DNA of 64,000 nt from Branchiostoma floridae (Eukaryota; Chordata; Leptocardii; Amphioxiformes; Branchiostomatidae), in NCBI RefSeq assembly GCF_000003815.2, contig NC_049993.1, forward strand, positions 10,010,971 through 10,074,970, given 5' to 3'. Below the pieces are notes generated by a model, which searched no databases, had not been told where the DNA came from, and was given only the letters and a program-made list of their open reading frames with translations. Positions 23,401-36,189 of the stretch are shown here, piece by piece (position 1 is the stretch's first letter; each line of letters opens with the position of its first letter). The translations under genes and the position numbers were made by a program.

Positions 23401-26400
23401 TACAATCCACATGGTTAAAACTATGGCTGGATTCTTTGGAATAGGATTGAACAAGGCTGTGTATATTCGAGCTCACTGACCAACATTGAATATAGACGGG
23501 GGTGGGGGGGGGGGTGGTGACATAGGATATCTGGCACCTACGACAGGATATCTTTTGTCAGTCCCAGCTCTTTCCCTGTTGGTTACATAACGCATAATTA
23601 GCTCCATTATGTAGTTAACCAACACATACGGCCTTTTGTGCTACACTCCAATTTCCGAGTTATAAAGACAAGTTATCTAGACAAGTCAATCAGACAAGTT
23701 TCTTATCTTATGGTTGGTTTAACGTTATGATGATGACAAATTTGAATTTGTTGCCTTTCTTACTTGTAAACGTAGGCAGACTTGCCAAAGCCGAACACTA
23801 GGAAGTAGGATGCACATTATGTACCTAAACAAGGCGTTGTCCCAGGATTGTTTGTGTTGAAAGGAATGCTCCAGTTCCCGCCATGTCCACAGGAGTACTC
23901 GGCATAGATCAGCCTGTCGTAACCAGGGTCACAGTGGAGCACACAGACGACTTCGTATTCCGGCTCTGTGCTGTCTGGTGATTGGCAGGCGTCAGCTGCG
24001 GAGGATGTTAGGATAGAACACGAGAAGAAGCCGTTCTCCGGTTCAGCGACCTGTGCGGGTGCGGCAGTGAGAGCAAAGGCACTTATGTATATGCAGGTGG
24101 AGTGTACAAACCGCAAGATGGCTAGTGTGTGCGGGTGTGCATGTGTGTGCGTGATCATACTGACCGGAAAATCCGGACAGGAGGTCCGTTCACAGTGTCT
24201 CCCGTCCCCGACCGTCCCGACCCGGCAGCGGCAGCTGAAGGCCTGGTGACCCGACAAGCTGCAGACCCCGTGCTCAGCGTGGCAGTCGTGCAGCCCGAGA
24301 TGGCAGTAGTCAGACGGGACACATCTGCATAACGGTTTAGAAACGATTTTTTTACATGTTCATACATTGACAACGTATACGTTTTCGACGTACAATTAAC
24401 GGTAACAAGTATAACGTTATAGCTTTACGTTTCAAAGCTAAACAGACATCAATTTTACATTTAGTCTGACTAGATTTACACCTAAGATCCAACTGATTTG
24501 TTAGAATCCATAATAGCAAAAACGGAAATAAAAAAAAATGCCGTACCAGTACCGATCTTTGTTGACCACCCGAATGGATTGGACCCGAAAACGCAATGAT
24601 ATTTCAACGACGTGTCACGAATAGTTATGCAGGAACTACGTTATAGGAGACATATTGATTAAGAATCAAATATGATCACCATGAATATCGTTGAAGAGTT
24701 TCATCAGTCACGTATGTTTAAGTTACGATCAATTTTCTTCGAACAATGACTGTTTATTAAAGGTAGAGAACGTACCTCCAAATTTTCGATGTCTGTCAGT
24801 ACATCTTGGACGCGGAGAATGGTCTAGTCTCGATCTCGTGAGAGAATACGAGACTAGACTAGGCTTGCATAGATCATCTGCCCCCTCCCCCCGCCCTCTT
24901 CTCCGAAAATTGATAGTAAGATCACCATGAAAATGTGAAAATATTTCTTGTTTACCTCGGCTTCTTGTTCCATTGTCCACTTGCCATGCACCTGAAGTTG
25001 TAGAGACTGTGTAGCACATGGCCACTCTCGTCGGCAACTTTGTATCCCGGCTCACACGTCAGGCGGCAGGAGTCCTGGTATCTGGTCCCGCTGCACGTCA
25101 AGCCGCCATTAGCCGGACTCTGTGTGTTATGAAATATGGCTGCTGTTGTTTTGCGGGACTTAATACTTTGATAATAATAAATGCTGCAATTTTTTTTTAA
25201 ATTTCTGAGGCTACTTTATATGTTATCGAAGGTGAAGTCCGAATACAATGCTAAACTTCCTTCCTACACAGAGTTGTACGCTGATCAAATTTTAACCCTT
25301 GTGCTTTTGAGGCCTGCGCCAACTTTGATGTCCTATAACGCTAACCAAATTCAGTGAGTTTTCCTAAAATATTGTTGGAAACAATTTCACGAAGTTTGAC
25401 AAATTTTCCATTTTTCCGTTTGTTGACAGTTTTGCTATAAAAATCGCTTATTTCGGTTCTAACAATGCATTTTTGGCGTTTATTTGATAATTATATATGC
25501 ATAAATTATGCTAGTTTGATGACGTCATCAGCCCCAAATTCAAGATGGCGGACCGTATGGCCAGATCAAGAAAATCTTGCTTATTATCCCTTAGAATTTG
25601 TAAATACGTGGTATTTTTAATCAAAAACATCCAAATAAATGTATTTAGTCTATTTTCATTGTATTTAGTGATTATTTGTTGCAAAAAAAGTATTTTTGAA
25701 AATCCAAGATGGTGGATATAATATGGCGGAGCCTTACTGGTAACTTAGATGTGCATGACGTCATTGTATGACGTCATTTTGACGTCATTGATATTGCTAT
25801 TGGCAACACAAGTCGTAATAAACATTATTATTGTGTTATCTGCACTTGCTGGTACATTTTTGGAACAAAACGTGAAGTTTTCTGAGAATACCCTTTTTTT
25901 ATGGGTCCGGCCAATACAATCAAATTGACGACGTCATAATTACGTCATATTACGTCAACGTAACGTCAAACGTTTTATGCTTGTCAGATATTATGTCTAT
26001 ATCAATTCCTTAAAAATTTGGTGGCCACACAACACGTCGTTCAAGAGTTATAGGACTTAGAAGTGGAGGGCCTCAAAAGCCGGTCTGAATCTTAAAAGAC
26101 CACTGTCGCCTTCTTCAGGATCAATACTGAACAATCACTCCAGACTCGTAGACTCGCGAGAGTTACGGACACGTGATCTTGTTAACAAGTGATCTTGCTG
26201 ATATGTGACGTCAACAATTGATCAAACGTGCCAGGAGGATCACGCGTTGCAATGATCAAGCGTCGTTTACTCTCGCAAGTTAACGTTCCGATTGGTCATC
26301 AGTATTGATCCTGAACAAGGCGACAGTGGTCGCTAACGTTAAAAATTTGATCCATGTATACCTTTGCGTTGGAAGAAAGTTAAGCATTATACTACGATTA

Positions 26401-29400
26401 CTACCAACAAAGATAAGTTTCAACGATAATGTGAATTCTGAATGATTATAGTCAATGATGTTGTATCTGGCTCCTTATGCCTGAGCTTGGATGAACTTTA
26501 AGTTACGTACAGAAATATTGCCACAGTCCTTCTTTTTGCAGAACAGATCCGGACCCCCAACAACTGGCTGGAGCGCTAGAAGTCATAAAGGAATATCATT
26601 AGCAGAGCTAGATAACGTCGACCATATACAATAATAACCCAGCAGTCAGGTCTACCACAGGCGATTTATACACATTGGTTTCATCATCATCATCGGTAGG
26701 CTAAAGTCGATCACAAGCTTCATCCGCGACTAGTGTTACAAAATGTACTTGAGTAGAAAAGTTGTCTGGAAATGTAACAGTATGCCCTACCTCCCGCCTG
26801 TAGGCTCCAGTTGCCGGTACTGTGACACGTCACGTTCTGGAGGTTCGTTCCCTCGTACCCGTCCGCACAGGTGACTCGCAGGTGTTCCCGTAGGTGTGTC
26901 CGCTGGCGCACTGGATGGCGGTGTGTGGGAACTCCGGAGGGGCTCCGCAACTCACTGTTGAAAATGGTTAAATGCCGCCTTACTCTTAGTAACTTAAAGA
27001 AGTACTGTCACTTAAAGCCTTTAACAATGCCATACTATGCTACACAATTTTTTTCTCATTTAAGCCATGTTGAATTGATTGTATGGATGACATCGGCTCG
27101 GAGACCCCCAAGGTTGGCAAAAAAGTTGCCTTTATTATGAAATCTAAGTGGTTAGAGAGGTTGAACAAATATCAGAACATACAGAGTATGCCCTACCGAA
27201 CAATAAATTCGTAATTCCTTGACGTTGACATTCTAGTTTACGTTTTTCTTTTTGCAAACCTAAGGCATGTGTGTACTCATTTCGCAGCTGCCTCTTACGA
27301 TTTACAGTACGGTTGAAAAGTTGTTTTTTTGTTTTGGAACGGCTGAAAATTGATGTGCGCGCGGGTGCCATCCATATAATCAAATCTGAACATGACCTTA
27401 GACTAGGAAAATGCTATGTTATACGAAGTAAGGGGCTTGCGGGGAGAACAACATACAAACCAGAAGGAACATTCTTTTGTGAAATTATAATGTAGCATAA
27501 CAATATAGCATCTTTATAATAATGTATGTCATATCACCTGGAATGCACACCGGTTCCCCACTCCATGCAGCCTGGGCTATGACTCTGTGAACCTGGCAGG
27601 TGAAGTCATCTTGACCCAGCCGTTCGTAACCGTCATGACAGGTGAGATGGCACGTCTCACCGTACGTCTTACCTGTACAGGTGACGTCACCATGTGCGGG
27701 GACCTGTAGATGGAGGAAATGTATAAATTGCCTTTAAACTGCTTGAATTTAACTTTATGTATAGCAAAAGGCTAGCTTTATAGCTAGTGAAGCAACTCAA
27801 GTGAAGTCCTTACGACAAATTAAGGCATGTTTTAATTCAAACGCAAAAACCAAAGTAGGAAGAATATCTTAGCTACTAGTAAAAGACCATTCGAGTACGC
27901 GTTGGCGATACCAGCTGATAGAAGGATGCATGAAATTCATGTACTTACCGAAATATTTCCACAGTCAGCGATGACACAAGCCAGAGTTTGAGGGATAACG
28001 GCGTCTGTCAAAAGGAAAGGCTTGTCACTGTACATTGCTTACATCCGAAAGTGAGGCGTCAAAATCATCATTGAAATGCTTAAAAAGTACAGACATAATC
28101 TTAATTCATAATCGTATATCTTGGGGGACTATCTTAGTGCAAAAAGAAGAAAAAAGAAAACTGAAAAATAAAATCATCTCCCAAACCTGCTGATACAGCA
28201 TTTTCCATCTCTGCTGCGTTCCCTGTGCGAACGGCGGTCCAGTTTCCGGTCCAGCTGCAGCCCAAAATGTCGTCTGTTTCCGGTAGATACCCCACGTCAC
28301 AGATGACGTCACAGTGGTCTGAGAACACGTGACCCTGGCACAGGTACGAGCCTTGTGGGGGGCCCTCAGGCAAGCTGCAGTTTACTACGTAGTGGAAAAC
28401 CATACAATTTTAATAGAAAAGTAGAATTGGAGGGGATTATCTATGCCGAAGTAGAAGGGTGGAATTGTTAGAAACATTTTGTTGTTCAAATTTGTCAAAC
28501 AGTTTATAAGTGGTGCAAAGCACGTGATTTGTCACTTTCTAGCAGATCAGAGTGGTAGAAAATGTCTATTGGTTATGAGCCAACTTATAATATTGACATA
28601 AAAAACACAAAAAAGCCCTACCTGGGTCGCACAGTGCGGGTTTGTCCCATTGTCCTGAAGCCGTGCACGTCAGTACAGGGTGCCGGGGCAGGTAGCCTCG
28701 CTCACAGACCACTCTGGTTTCTGACTTGTACGTGGTTGTGCTGCTATTGACTCGACCATGAGCAAAATTCTTCGAATAGGAGAAATTTTTTGTCAGTCGT
28801 CTTTTCTTCGACTCTATGTAAGTCTTGGTTTACTGAGACTTCTTTTACAACTTTTCCGTTATACATATCAAGTTAGCCACTGTTGTGTTGATAAAACAGA
28901 TCAATTGATTAAGATACAGCCTTGAAGTTTAATACCTCTCAATCACATAGTACTAGTGCTACTTTTGACTGTCTGTTTATTACGGTTAGATAAGAGATTA
29001 AATCAAGTACCTCAAATGTTCCTCCACAATCCACGGTTCTGCACACCGGATGTCTGGTCGCACCAAATGTCTCTGCAAACAGGCAGAAAGAAACTGTTTA
29101 ACTACTCAAATGTCTACAAGCTGTATTATCTAGCAAAAACGTTCAACTTTGACGTTTTTAGGCGGTTTGGGGCAACATTAAGAAAACAGTACAAAATAGA
29201 AAGCCCGACAAAAATGTCAAACAACAGCTATCCGGTGCTGAACCTCTGCTTTGAGAATATACAAGATGTGCGTTAGGCAAGATTAACTATTGGCGCATAA
29301 AATTTAAAGAAATGTCACAAAACGTTGATGGTATGGCAGATATTCACTCAACATGTAATTGTATACAAGAAACAAACTTGTTTAACAGAGGGATATGCAA

Positions 29401-32400
29401 CATTGCACAATGAAGACACTAATGAAAACGAAAAGAAGGTAAAATCGCAAAGTTATAAAACAACTTATCGACAAAAAAGCCGATTTTCGCAATTGTGGTA
29501 GCATTGCGCCCCAAGCGGAATTGTGTGGAATTTCACCACCCTTCCCAGACTGCACTGCGGCTCCGGGTGGTGGAGAAGACCTCTCGCTGACAAAATAACA
29601 CTACAAAATTGACAAATTCATATTGTCTTAAAACATGGCTTTAGTCCTCATACCTAGACGAGACAGAACGTCCAGGAAGTCTAGGTTGGTGAGGATGTCC
29701 TCTATGTTTGGACCGACCCAGATCAACAACTGCCGCATCATGTCAAAATCGATGATATTGTTCTCCGAGATAATGTCTAAATATGTATCCACGATAGGAA
29801 GGTTAGGGACGTAGTCAAGCTTCACTAGAATGTTAAAAGCCACGTCCGCGTAAATTTCGTCGGAGATATCGAGGATGTCGAACACACGAGGGTTGGTGTT
29901 CGGCATCGTGTCGGCAGCCCGACCGACGCCGACGAGTGTCGACACGACTTTGGGCTGGATCGGCGCCCATTGGCCGCGGTTGCAGAACAGCAGGCCTGCG
30001 TCATCGGTCTGGTATCCCGTGTCACACTTGGCGATGCACATGCGCACATGGGTGTTGTGGTAGGCGATGTTGGTGCATCTGAAAATGCCGTTACGTGGAT
30101 CTGGGAGAGACTCCTTGCCACAAACTGGAATGAAGTAAAGAAAACCTTTAGACATATAAGTCAATACAAGCTAGTCACACACAATACCAGTACTATACTA
30201 TACTATCAGGCTCGCCCCCCAGGCGTCACCAAAAACGTCAACATAATTCATGCAAAACTTGATTTATTCATTGAATTACTACGATAATAAACATTGGCAT
30301 ACAAAGGATAATGTGCAATCGATCTGGACAAAAAATTTGCTGCTTCTTGTGCATTTTTTGTGATATAAATTTATATGCAATATGGACATTTTCAAGGAAC
30401 GTTAGAACCACATAAACAAGTGTATAATACTAGAAAGGCCGACATTTGCTTGAGAGCAAATACAGCATATTTCAGCCATCTCCCTCATGCATCAATTGGC
30501 CTTGAGGTCGTTGACCCCTTTGGCCATTGGAAAATGACCCAAAAATTCCCAAATATATCATTTTAAAGTGTTCCATGCCAACAAATTATACATGGGTCAT
30601 TTGGATAAATATCTAGAGCACCCCTTTACCAAATTTCAGGTCATTTGGTTGTAAAACGAGGGAACAGGAGCCAAAAATGTCCAATTTTTGTCAAAAATGG
30701 CCATAAAATCGCAATATTAAGCATTATGTTGTACTGTATGGAAAAACTGTTATTGAATTCATGTGCACATAATTGAAGGGCACTTTTATACCAAATTTCA
30801 GGTCATTCGGTTGTAAAACGAGGGTACAGGAGGCAAAAATGTGCTTTTTTGTAAAAAAAATGGCCAAAAATCGCAAAATTAAGCATTTTATTGTACCGTA
30901 TGCCAAAACTGTTATTAAATCTGGGTGGGCATATGATCAGGGCACCTCTGTACCCAATTTCATGTCATTCGGCTGTAATACCAGGGTACAGGAGCCCAAA
31001 ATATACATAAAAATTGACAAAAACCTCAATAAAATCATTTTAAAGGCAGATATGAAACAAATGAAAAAACACCTGAGGGTATTGGCTTACTCTACCTTTG
31101 TGCCAAATTTCAAGTCAATCGGTTAAAAAACGGCGGAGTTGATTCGATTTGAAGATTTGACAGGAGAAAGAAAGAAACATTACGAATATAATATATTTCA
31201 CCATTCCTATGGTATGGCTGAAATATAATAAACATCTACATGTATTGCATCGTCGTTTCCATTGACACTTCATTACAGAGCATGAGTAGAAGAAAAGAAA
31301 AGAAAAGGAGATACGTCATCAAAAACAAAATGTTTTCCCTGTCAAAACAAGTACAATGTATATCCTTTTCCAAGCTGATTTCAAACTCGAACTCTTAGAT
31401 TCAAAAGTGACCAAAACGACTCACACTCTTCCACAGGAGGCGGCAGGGTCGGCTGCTCCACGGTACTGGGCGGCTGTACCACTGATTGGTCCCGCCCTCC
31501 GGCCAGCGCCAGCTGGTACCACCTCTGCATCTCCGGAGAAAATTGCAGAACCCACACGGGCACGGGCTCCGGGGGAGTGTACACTGTCGAAAGAGCAAGA
31601 TATAAAAATTTAAAGCTTCCGGAGCGACGTACTGCAAAGCAAGGAATAAGGAAGGTCTAGAAAAAGCTAAAAATGCCTGTTGGCTTGATGGAAGCAGCGT
31701 TAGTCTTTTTAAAAAATCTGCTTGTTGTTGTCTTCTTGAAACCACAAGAGTTTTAATGGCTTTGCGTTAAAAGTAATATAAGATGTAAGGTATAGAAAAT
31801 AAGAAGTCGAAAAAGCAGCATTCTGACACGACGTTAGTCAGCAACAGTACTTGCAATACCATAGTTACTACTGCGGTGATGCTTAGGTCACAATGATGAG
31901 ATTGTAAGGTACAATTGAAAGTAGTGCCTGGCAGCTCACGGGCTGTTTCTTGGCACTTTCAGGTGTGATCCCTAAGTGCACGTGGTCCTGTTGGACGCCC
32001 TATATGGCTGCCGGGCTAAATGTGGGCCCGGCCGGGGCCCGGGAACGGACTACAGTCCCGACGGACACCGGTGCAATCTTGTGACCAAAGCATAATGCAG
32101 TAGAAGTTTGCTAAGCGTTAGATACGCTACTCACATGACAGGACATTGGTCTTGAACAGGACGTCGAAGACCACAGTAGTCAGGACGGCCAGGCAGTAGA
32201 AGATGGCGGCGAGGATGACCAGCATGCCCGGCCCTTTCCTGCGGGGTGGGGTTACGGAGGAGCCGTACCCGTACTGCGGCGGGCCGTAGGACATCCAAAC
32301 GGCGGCGGACTTCAGGTGCTTCCCGGTGAAGAGAGAATCACAACTCGGCTGTCTTTTCAATGAGACCTGTCACAAGATCAAAACATCAGAACGAACATAC

Positions 32401-34528
32401 AGGGATACAACACATCTTTTGGAGCTATAAAAAAGTACAAATAACAGAAATTATTGAACTAAATTTAGTTTAACTGTAATATCCAACACAAAATTTGGAC
32501 TCATTAAAATCTTCGACTGAACAGCACCAGCCTTTGTCAAGGAATGAACTGCTGTCGTCACGTCACGTTATGCATATGAATCAGTAAGCAGTGGATCAAA
32601 GGTTGCAGTAAATTTGGTTGATTCTAAGTTTTGTTTTCGATATTACAGATAAAGTAGTTCCATAATGACTACCAACACAGATGAACTTTCAAGCTAAACG
32701 AACAGAACTGCTGTAGAAAATAGAAACAGTTATAAGCAGGCCTAGGGTAGAAAAGAATATCATCCAGCTGTACCTTCTCCAACTTTGACTCCATTGATGT
32801 ATTCCCGTCGGTTTCTAGATCTTCGTAACGGAGTTCCTCTTTTTTCTCGTCAACGGCAACACACCTTGGAACAAGTAATGTACCATTTAGCATATATTAA
32901 AACCTTTCTACGTGTTAATATTGTAATCTATATATATAATTGTAGATGGTAATAAATAGCTGTAACATTTGCCAAAGCCATGATCCCGGACAACGTCTAT
33001 AATTAAAACACCACAAATGAAAAGAATGTTGGGGAAAAACCTACGACGTACCAATGATCGGGGGATTCCCAAAGTGGTGCAGGGTCTCTGGTGACGTCTT
33101 CGTCGTCACTTTCACTGCTGCAGCCTGGAGTTCCTTCCGTCTAAGACATTGAAGAATAGCCAGGTAAAGCTACACGTCGCATTATGAAATCCCTACAAAT
33201 ACCATATCCCCCTACCCAACCTCTGCTTGGAGAATAGAAGTTCACCAGGTGTGAGCTTTAATGTAGCCTGGATACCAGATCCCAGCGCAATAGATATTTT
33301 TGAGATCGGGCTGGGGTCTGGTATCCAGGCTATGAGCGATACCCCGTGAAAAATTCCCCGGCTTGCGCTAATAAACTAAGCCGGAGGGGCGCACTCCAAG
33401 CACCGTAGAGAAATTTATTAGCTCTCAATGCTATGGTTACCAGGCTACGACTAGTCGACTGGCTATGCGCTACAAACAACACAAGAACACTTCCTACTTG
33501 TAGTTCCTGACGGTCCTCCCATACGGAGATGTCTTCCCACATGAAGGAACGTTTGGGGCGTGCTGACGAAAGCAAGGTCATCTGCTGGATGAAAATGATG
33601 ATAAAGGACATATAATATCGACATGATGTGAAACATTATCCTTGGTAACTATGAAACATTATTATGTAGCCAGACGGCGTTGTCCAATCAGAAGGCCCAA
33701 ATAAGAAAATGACCTCGTTCGCGTCGCTCACTCAGTGATTTTATTTGGTGGGCATAGCAAAAGGTCAGGTCCAATGTCGACACCAAATACACATCGGGTT
33801 GGTCATTACCCCATCTATTTCCTGTTGTATAAATAAGTAAGTAGTCATGTTGTATAGAAGTAAGTACAATATTTTCCTCAGTCAGCAAAAGGTGACATAG
33901 GACGTGTGCCCAATTAACGCTACCTTTGAAAATAATTTTCATCAAATCTATCGTTTTTAATCAATGGCTTGTAGCCACTTTTAATTACCTTATTTTTCAA
34001 TTTCAAAAAAAGATTTTTCCAATAAACTTTTCTTAGCAATAATACTTGGGAGCGTGGCAATTGAAATATGCGTGTTGTCAAAGCTATTGAAACACGACAG
34101 TGGGAAGCAGATAACACATTGTGCTAATGAATCTGAAAAAAATTATATATGGGATGCAAAGCATTGTAGCAATAGGGATATTTTGACGGTTAAGTAAATG
34201 GGAGAAATCCATTTGTTACTAGTACCTTGCCGATGTCCCATGTCCCCGATGTTGTACTCAGCTTGTGTCTATCAGAGTCTAACTTATAGGGCCGTGTTGT
34301 AGAACTTCCTTTCCGGGACGTCGGCCCTTGAGTCGAGGAGTTTGCCGGTATAGGCTCTGGAAACTGTCTGGCACCTTGGCAATCCTTGTGCCGTCTACCC
34401 CGACTTCGCCCAGCTAATTCACCCCGAGGAAGTAGGTGGTCGCACCGGGTGGTCCAGGCTACCTTAGTCGGGCCGTGAGGTGACCTGTCCCGAGGGAGCA
34501 GCTTGATGCGGCCCGGTGATGACGACAT
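20445..34528 (-). CDS. Type II membrane receptor with nine sushi, one EGF-like and one vWA domain, 22 exons
   Basis: Exons (minus): 34226-34528 (ATG), 33498-33584, 33052-33140, 32774-32864, 32135-32366, 31425-31583, 29654-30124, 29011-29072, 28622-28769, 28187-28384, 27949-28004, 27538-27703, 26791-26954, 26511-26575, 24956-25119, 24165-24324, 23825-24050, 23206-23394, 22470-22670, 22000-22156, 21154-21304, 20445-20672. Splice phases agree throughout; allowing one missing base in 26791-26954 gives 3768 nt, 1255 aa. Cytoplasmic ~1-237 (no known domain; LRYEDL at 171-176); PPRRKGPG then membrane ~238-261; stalk; sushi 1; ~95 unrecognised residues; sushi 2-6; EGF-like (CHLGLHDC...GDGRHC); sushi 7-9; vWA ~1078-1255 with MIDAS DGSGS, GGTLTG and VVTDGS. 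Probably a ligand-binding, metal-dependent surface receptor; the ligand is unknown. The donor at 22470 (GTGTAG) is weak and chosen by phase. Confidence 0.85.
20773..21010 (+). pseudogene. Reverse-transcriptase fragment in a receptor intron
   Basis: The plus frame reads TGVPQGIILGPLLFLTYMND, then after a frameshift FADDCVIYKK, then IADKCHVM. These are the standard LINE RT motifs, broken by frameshifts and stops. It lies between the last two vWA exons on the opposite strand. Confidence 0.75.
21595..21948 (+). mobile_element. 3' end of a LINE with (CAAA)n tail
   Basis: FLTFKSALKTHLIDLV, which resembles the common C-terminus of non-LTR ORF2 proteins (LPTFKSxLKTHLF), is followed by an AT-rich 3' UTR and a tail GAATAAATAAACAAACAAAC. 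5'-truncated, in a receptor intron. Confidence 0.7.
22745..22990. mobile_element. MITE with CCGAGTACGCATG termini
   Basis: The left arm TGTCCGAGTACGCATG...TTATGGGTTATATGTG...GTGAAGGC pairs with the right arm GCCTTCACCTTTGACATATTACCC...CATGCGTACTCGGAAG. Related fragments are at 15000-15170 and 2160-2300. Located in the intron between sushi 8 and sushi 9 exons. Confidence 0.7.
26085..26342. mobile_element. Foldback MITE with ACCACTGTCGCCTT termini
   Basis: GACCACTGTCGCCTTCTTCAGG at the left and CCTGAACAAGGCGACAGTGG at the right are inverted copies, extended inward by GATCAATACTGA / TCAGTATTGATC and CGCGAGAGTTACGG / CTCGCAAGTTAACG. A fragment with CTCTCGCGAGATTACGTTCC and GGTCATTAGTATT occurs at about 47618-47665. 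Confidence 0.75.
30600..31190. repeat. Four divergent copies of a ~155-bp tandem repeat
   Basis: The word ACCAAATTTCAGGTCATT(T/C)GG and variants recur at about 30632, 30790, 30951 and 31101, each followed by TTGTAAAACGAGGG.ACAGGAG and later by AAATCGCAA(A/T)ATTAAGCAT. The array ends near AGAAAGAAAGAAACATTACG. It lies in the intron before the sushi 1 exon. Confidence 0.8.
33264..33332. repeat. 69-bp hairpin, TAGCCTGGATACCAGA type
   Basis: TAGCCTGGATACCAGATCCCAGC pairs with GCTGGGGTCTGGTATCCAGGCTA around a short loop. TAGCCTGG(A/G)TACCA words recur at 55792 and elsewhere. Short foldback element in a receptor intron. Confidence 0.8.
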
Positions 34529-34623
34529 TGTTTTGTTCTTAAGCAAAAGGTAGAAAAAAAAGGAACGTCAATATGAACATGATGATAGATGTCGGTCTTT
34601 AGAAAGCGCATGGTCTCTTATAT

Positions 34624-34842
34624 CCCCTTCCACTAGGACGGTACTCTCACCGCGCTCTCTCTGCGACCTAAAATTTGACATATCACTCAACGAATTGTAT
34701 AGAAACGAATCTTTCTATACTTTTGAGTTTTGCTGTCTTTTACGTTTGTATGATATACCAAGTGTGAAAGCGAAGGTCACACATATCCTATTTAGGTCGC
34801 AATGAGAGCGCAGCACGATCGCCGTCTAGTGGAAAGGGGGCC
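34624..34842. mobile_element. ~220-bp MITE with CCCCTTTCCACTAG termini
   Basis: CCCCTTCCACTAGGACGG and GCTCTCTCTGCGACCTAAA at the left are inverted at the right as TTTAGGTCGCAATGAGAGC and CCGTCTAGTGGAAAGGGGG. The central ~90 bp is AT-rich. It lies just 5' of the receptor start codon, within the putative 5' UTR or promoter. Confidence 0.8.
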
Positions 34843-36189
34843 TAACTAGTCTTCAACGGTATAACAATGTTAACAGCTTTTAAACGCAGATAATGCCATT
34901 AAATACTTGCAACTTGTCTTGCGACAGACCTACTACAGTAACTTGAACATTTTTAGGATAAGGCTTCGAAGTACGACACGTTAGAACCACGACAAGTTAA
35001 AACATCCACCCTACATCCATATATATATATACCCTCTACTACACCTTGCGACCGACTTAACTTTAAATGCGAGAATCATCAAAGGCTGTATATTTAACCG
35101 TATTTATGGCGGTGAAAGTTATCCGAACATCCAGCTCAAATAAACAGACTAACTGGAGCAAAACCCACTCACCTGTGCTGCACACCAATTCACACCTGGA
35201 AATACGGTACGTATGTGTTGTCAGCTTATAAGGAACACGGCTTTGACAAAAACACCACAACGTTTTGTATTCCTGATTAAAGTTTAACCACGAAATTGTT
35301 CCGCTGGTCAGCAAGTGTTTTGACAATGACGTAGGAACCACAGCCAGACATACTGGGTTATTCCCCCTCTATATGCACCTAGGTGTCCCGGTCTAAAATT
35401 ACAACATGACGTCCAAGCTTCTTGGCTAAAGAGATATTAATTATCATTATTGTCGACGGGTCGACTACTCCAAGCGCAACATGCGTATCCAAAACAAGCT
35501 CGAGTAGTGCCGATCGACTTCCGTAATCTATGACTATTGATCTATAATAATTACAGGACATAAGCAGGCACTTTTTTCTCTTGAACGTCGCACTATCAGC
35601 TGGATAGTGGGAAGATCAAGGTTTCTTTAGATACGCTCTGACATGTCAGAGGTGGATGTGGTGTTAGATTTTGATGTTAATGGCGATTTTAATTTTGATT
35701 CTTTTAAAAGCTTGTTTATACATTCTAAAATAAAGAGAAGTCCGGAGGCGTTGTATTTCCCCTTGGTTGTTTTCTTGCTCTAGAATGTAGCTCTGTCTTC
35801 TGAGTATCTTGTGGGGCTCGAAGAACACATAGATGGCGTCGCTGGGACTCTCTTTACTTGGTAGTGTGTAGTACTCGGTACTTGTGCCGACGCCTTGGCG
35901 CGCGGCGATGTTGTCTTATAGTGGGCGTTTTTGTTGAGGGCTTGTTTTCCTGGTGTCTTCTTTTTTTATATGTACTGGACACTGGGTCCGGAGCTCCAAA
36001 AGATTCTACAGCGAGGATCCATCCGTTGAAGTATGTATGTACTGTAGTAGAGTGGACTCACCTGTCAAGCTCGCGCCACAGTTGTCCGTCCGTAGGACAT
36101 CTGGTGCCGCATCATTATAGTACAGAAGTTGCTTTGAGTTTATATAGTTACAATGTTTCCGAACTATACATGTGGAGTATGTGACTGTG

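Noticed and set aside
24831-24862. Small inverted repeat CTAGTCTCG...CGAGACTAG
   Set aside because: Short and imperfect; within chance expectation for an intron and not linked to a splice site.
35858-36184. 108-aa plus-strand open frame in the divergent promoter region
   Set aside because: No domain, no splice partner in phase, composition like the surrounding noncoding DNA.
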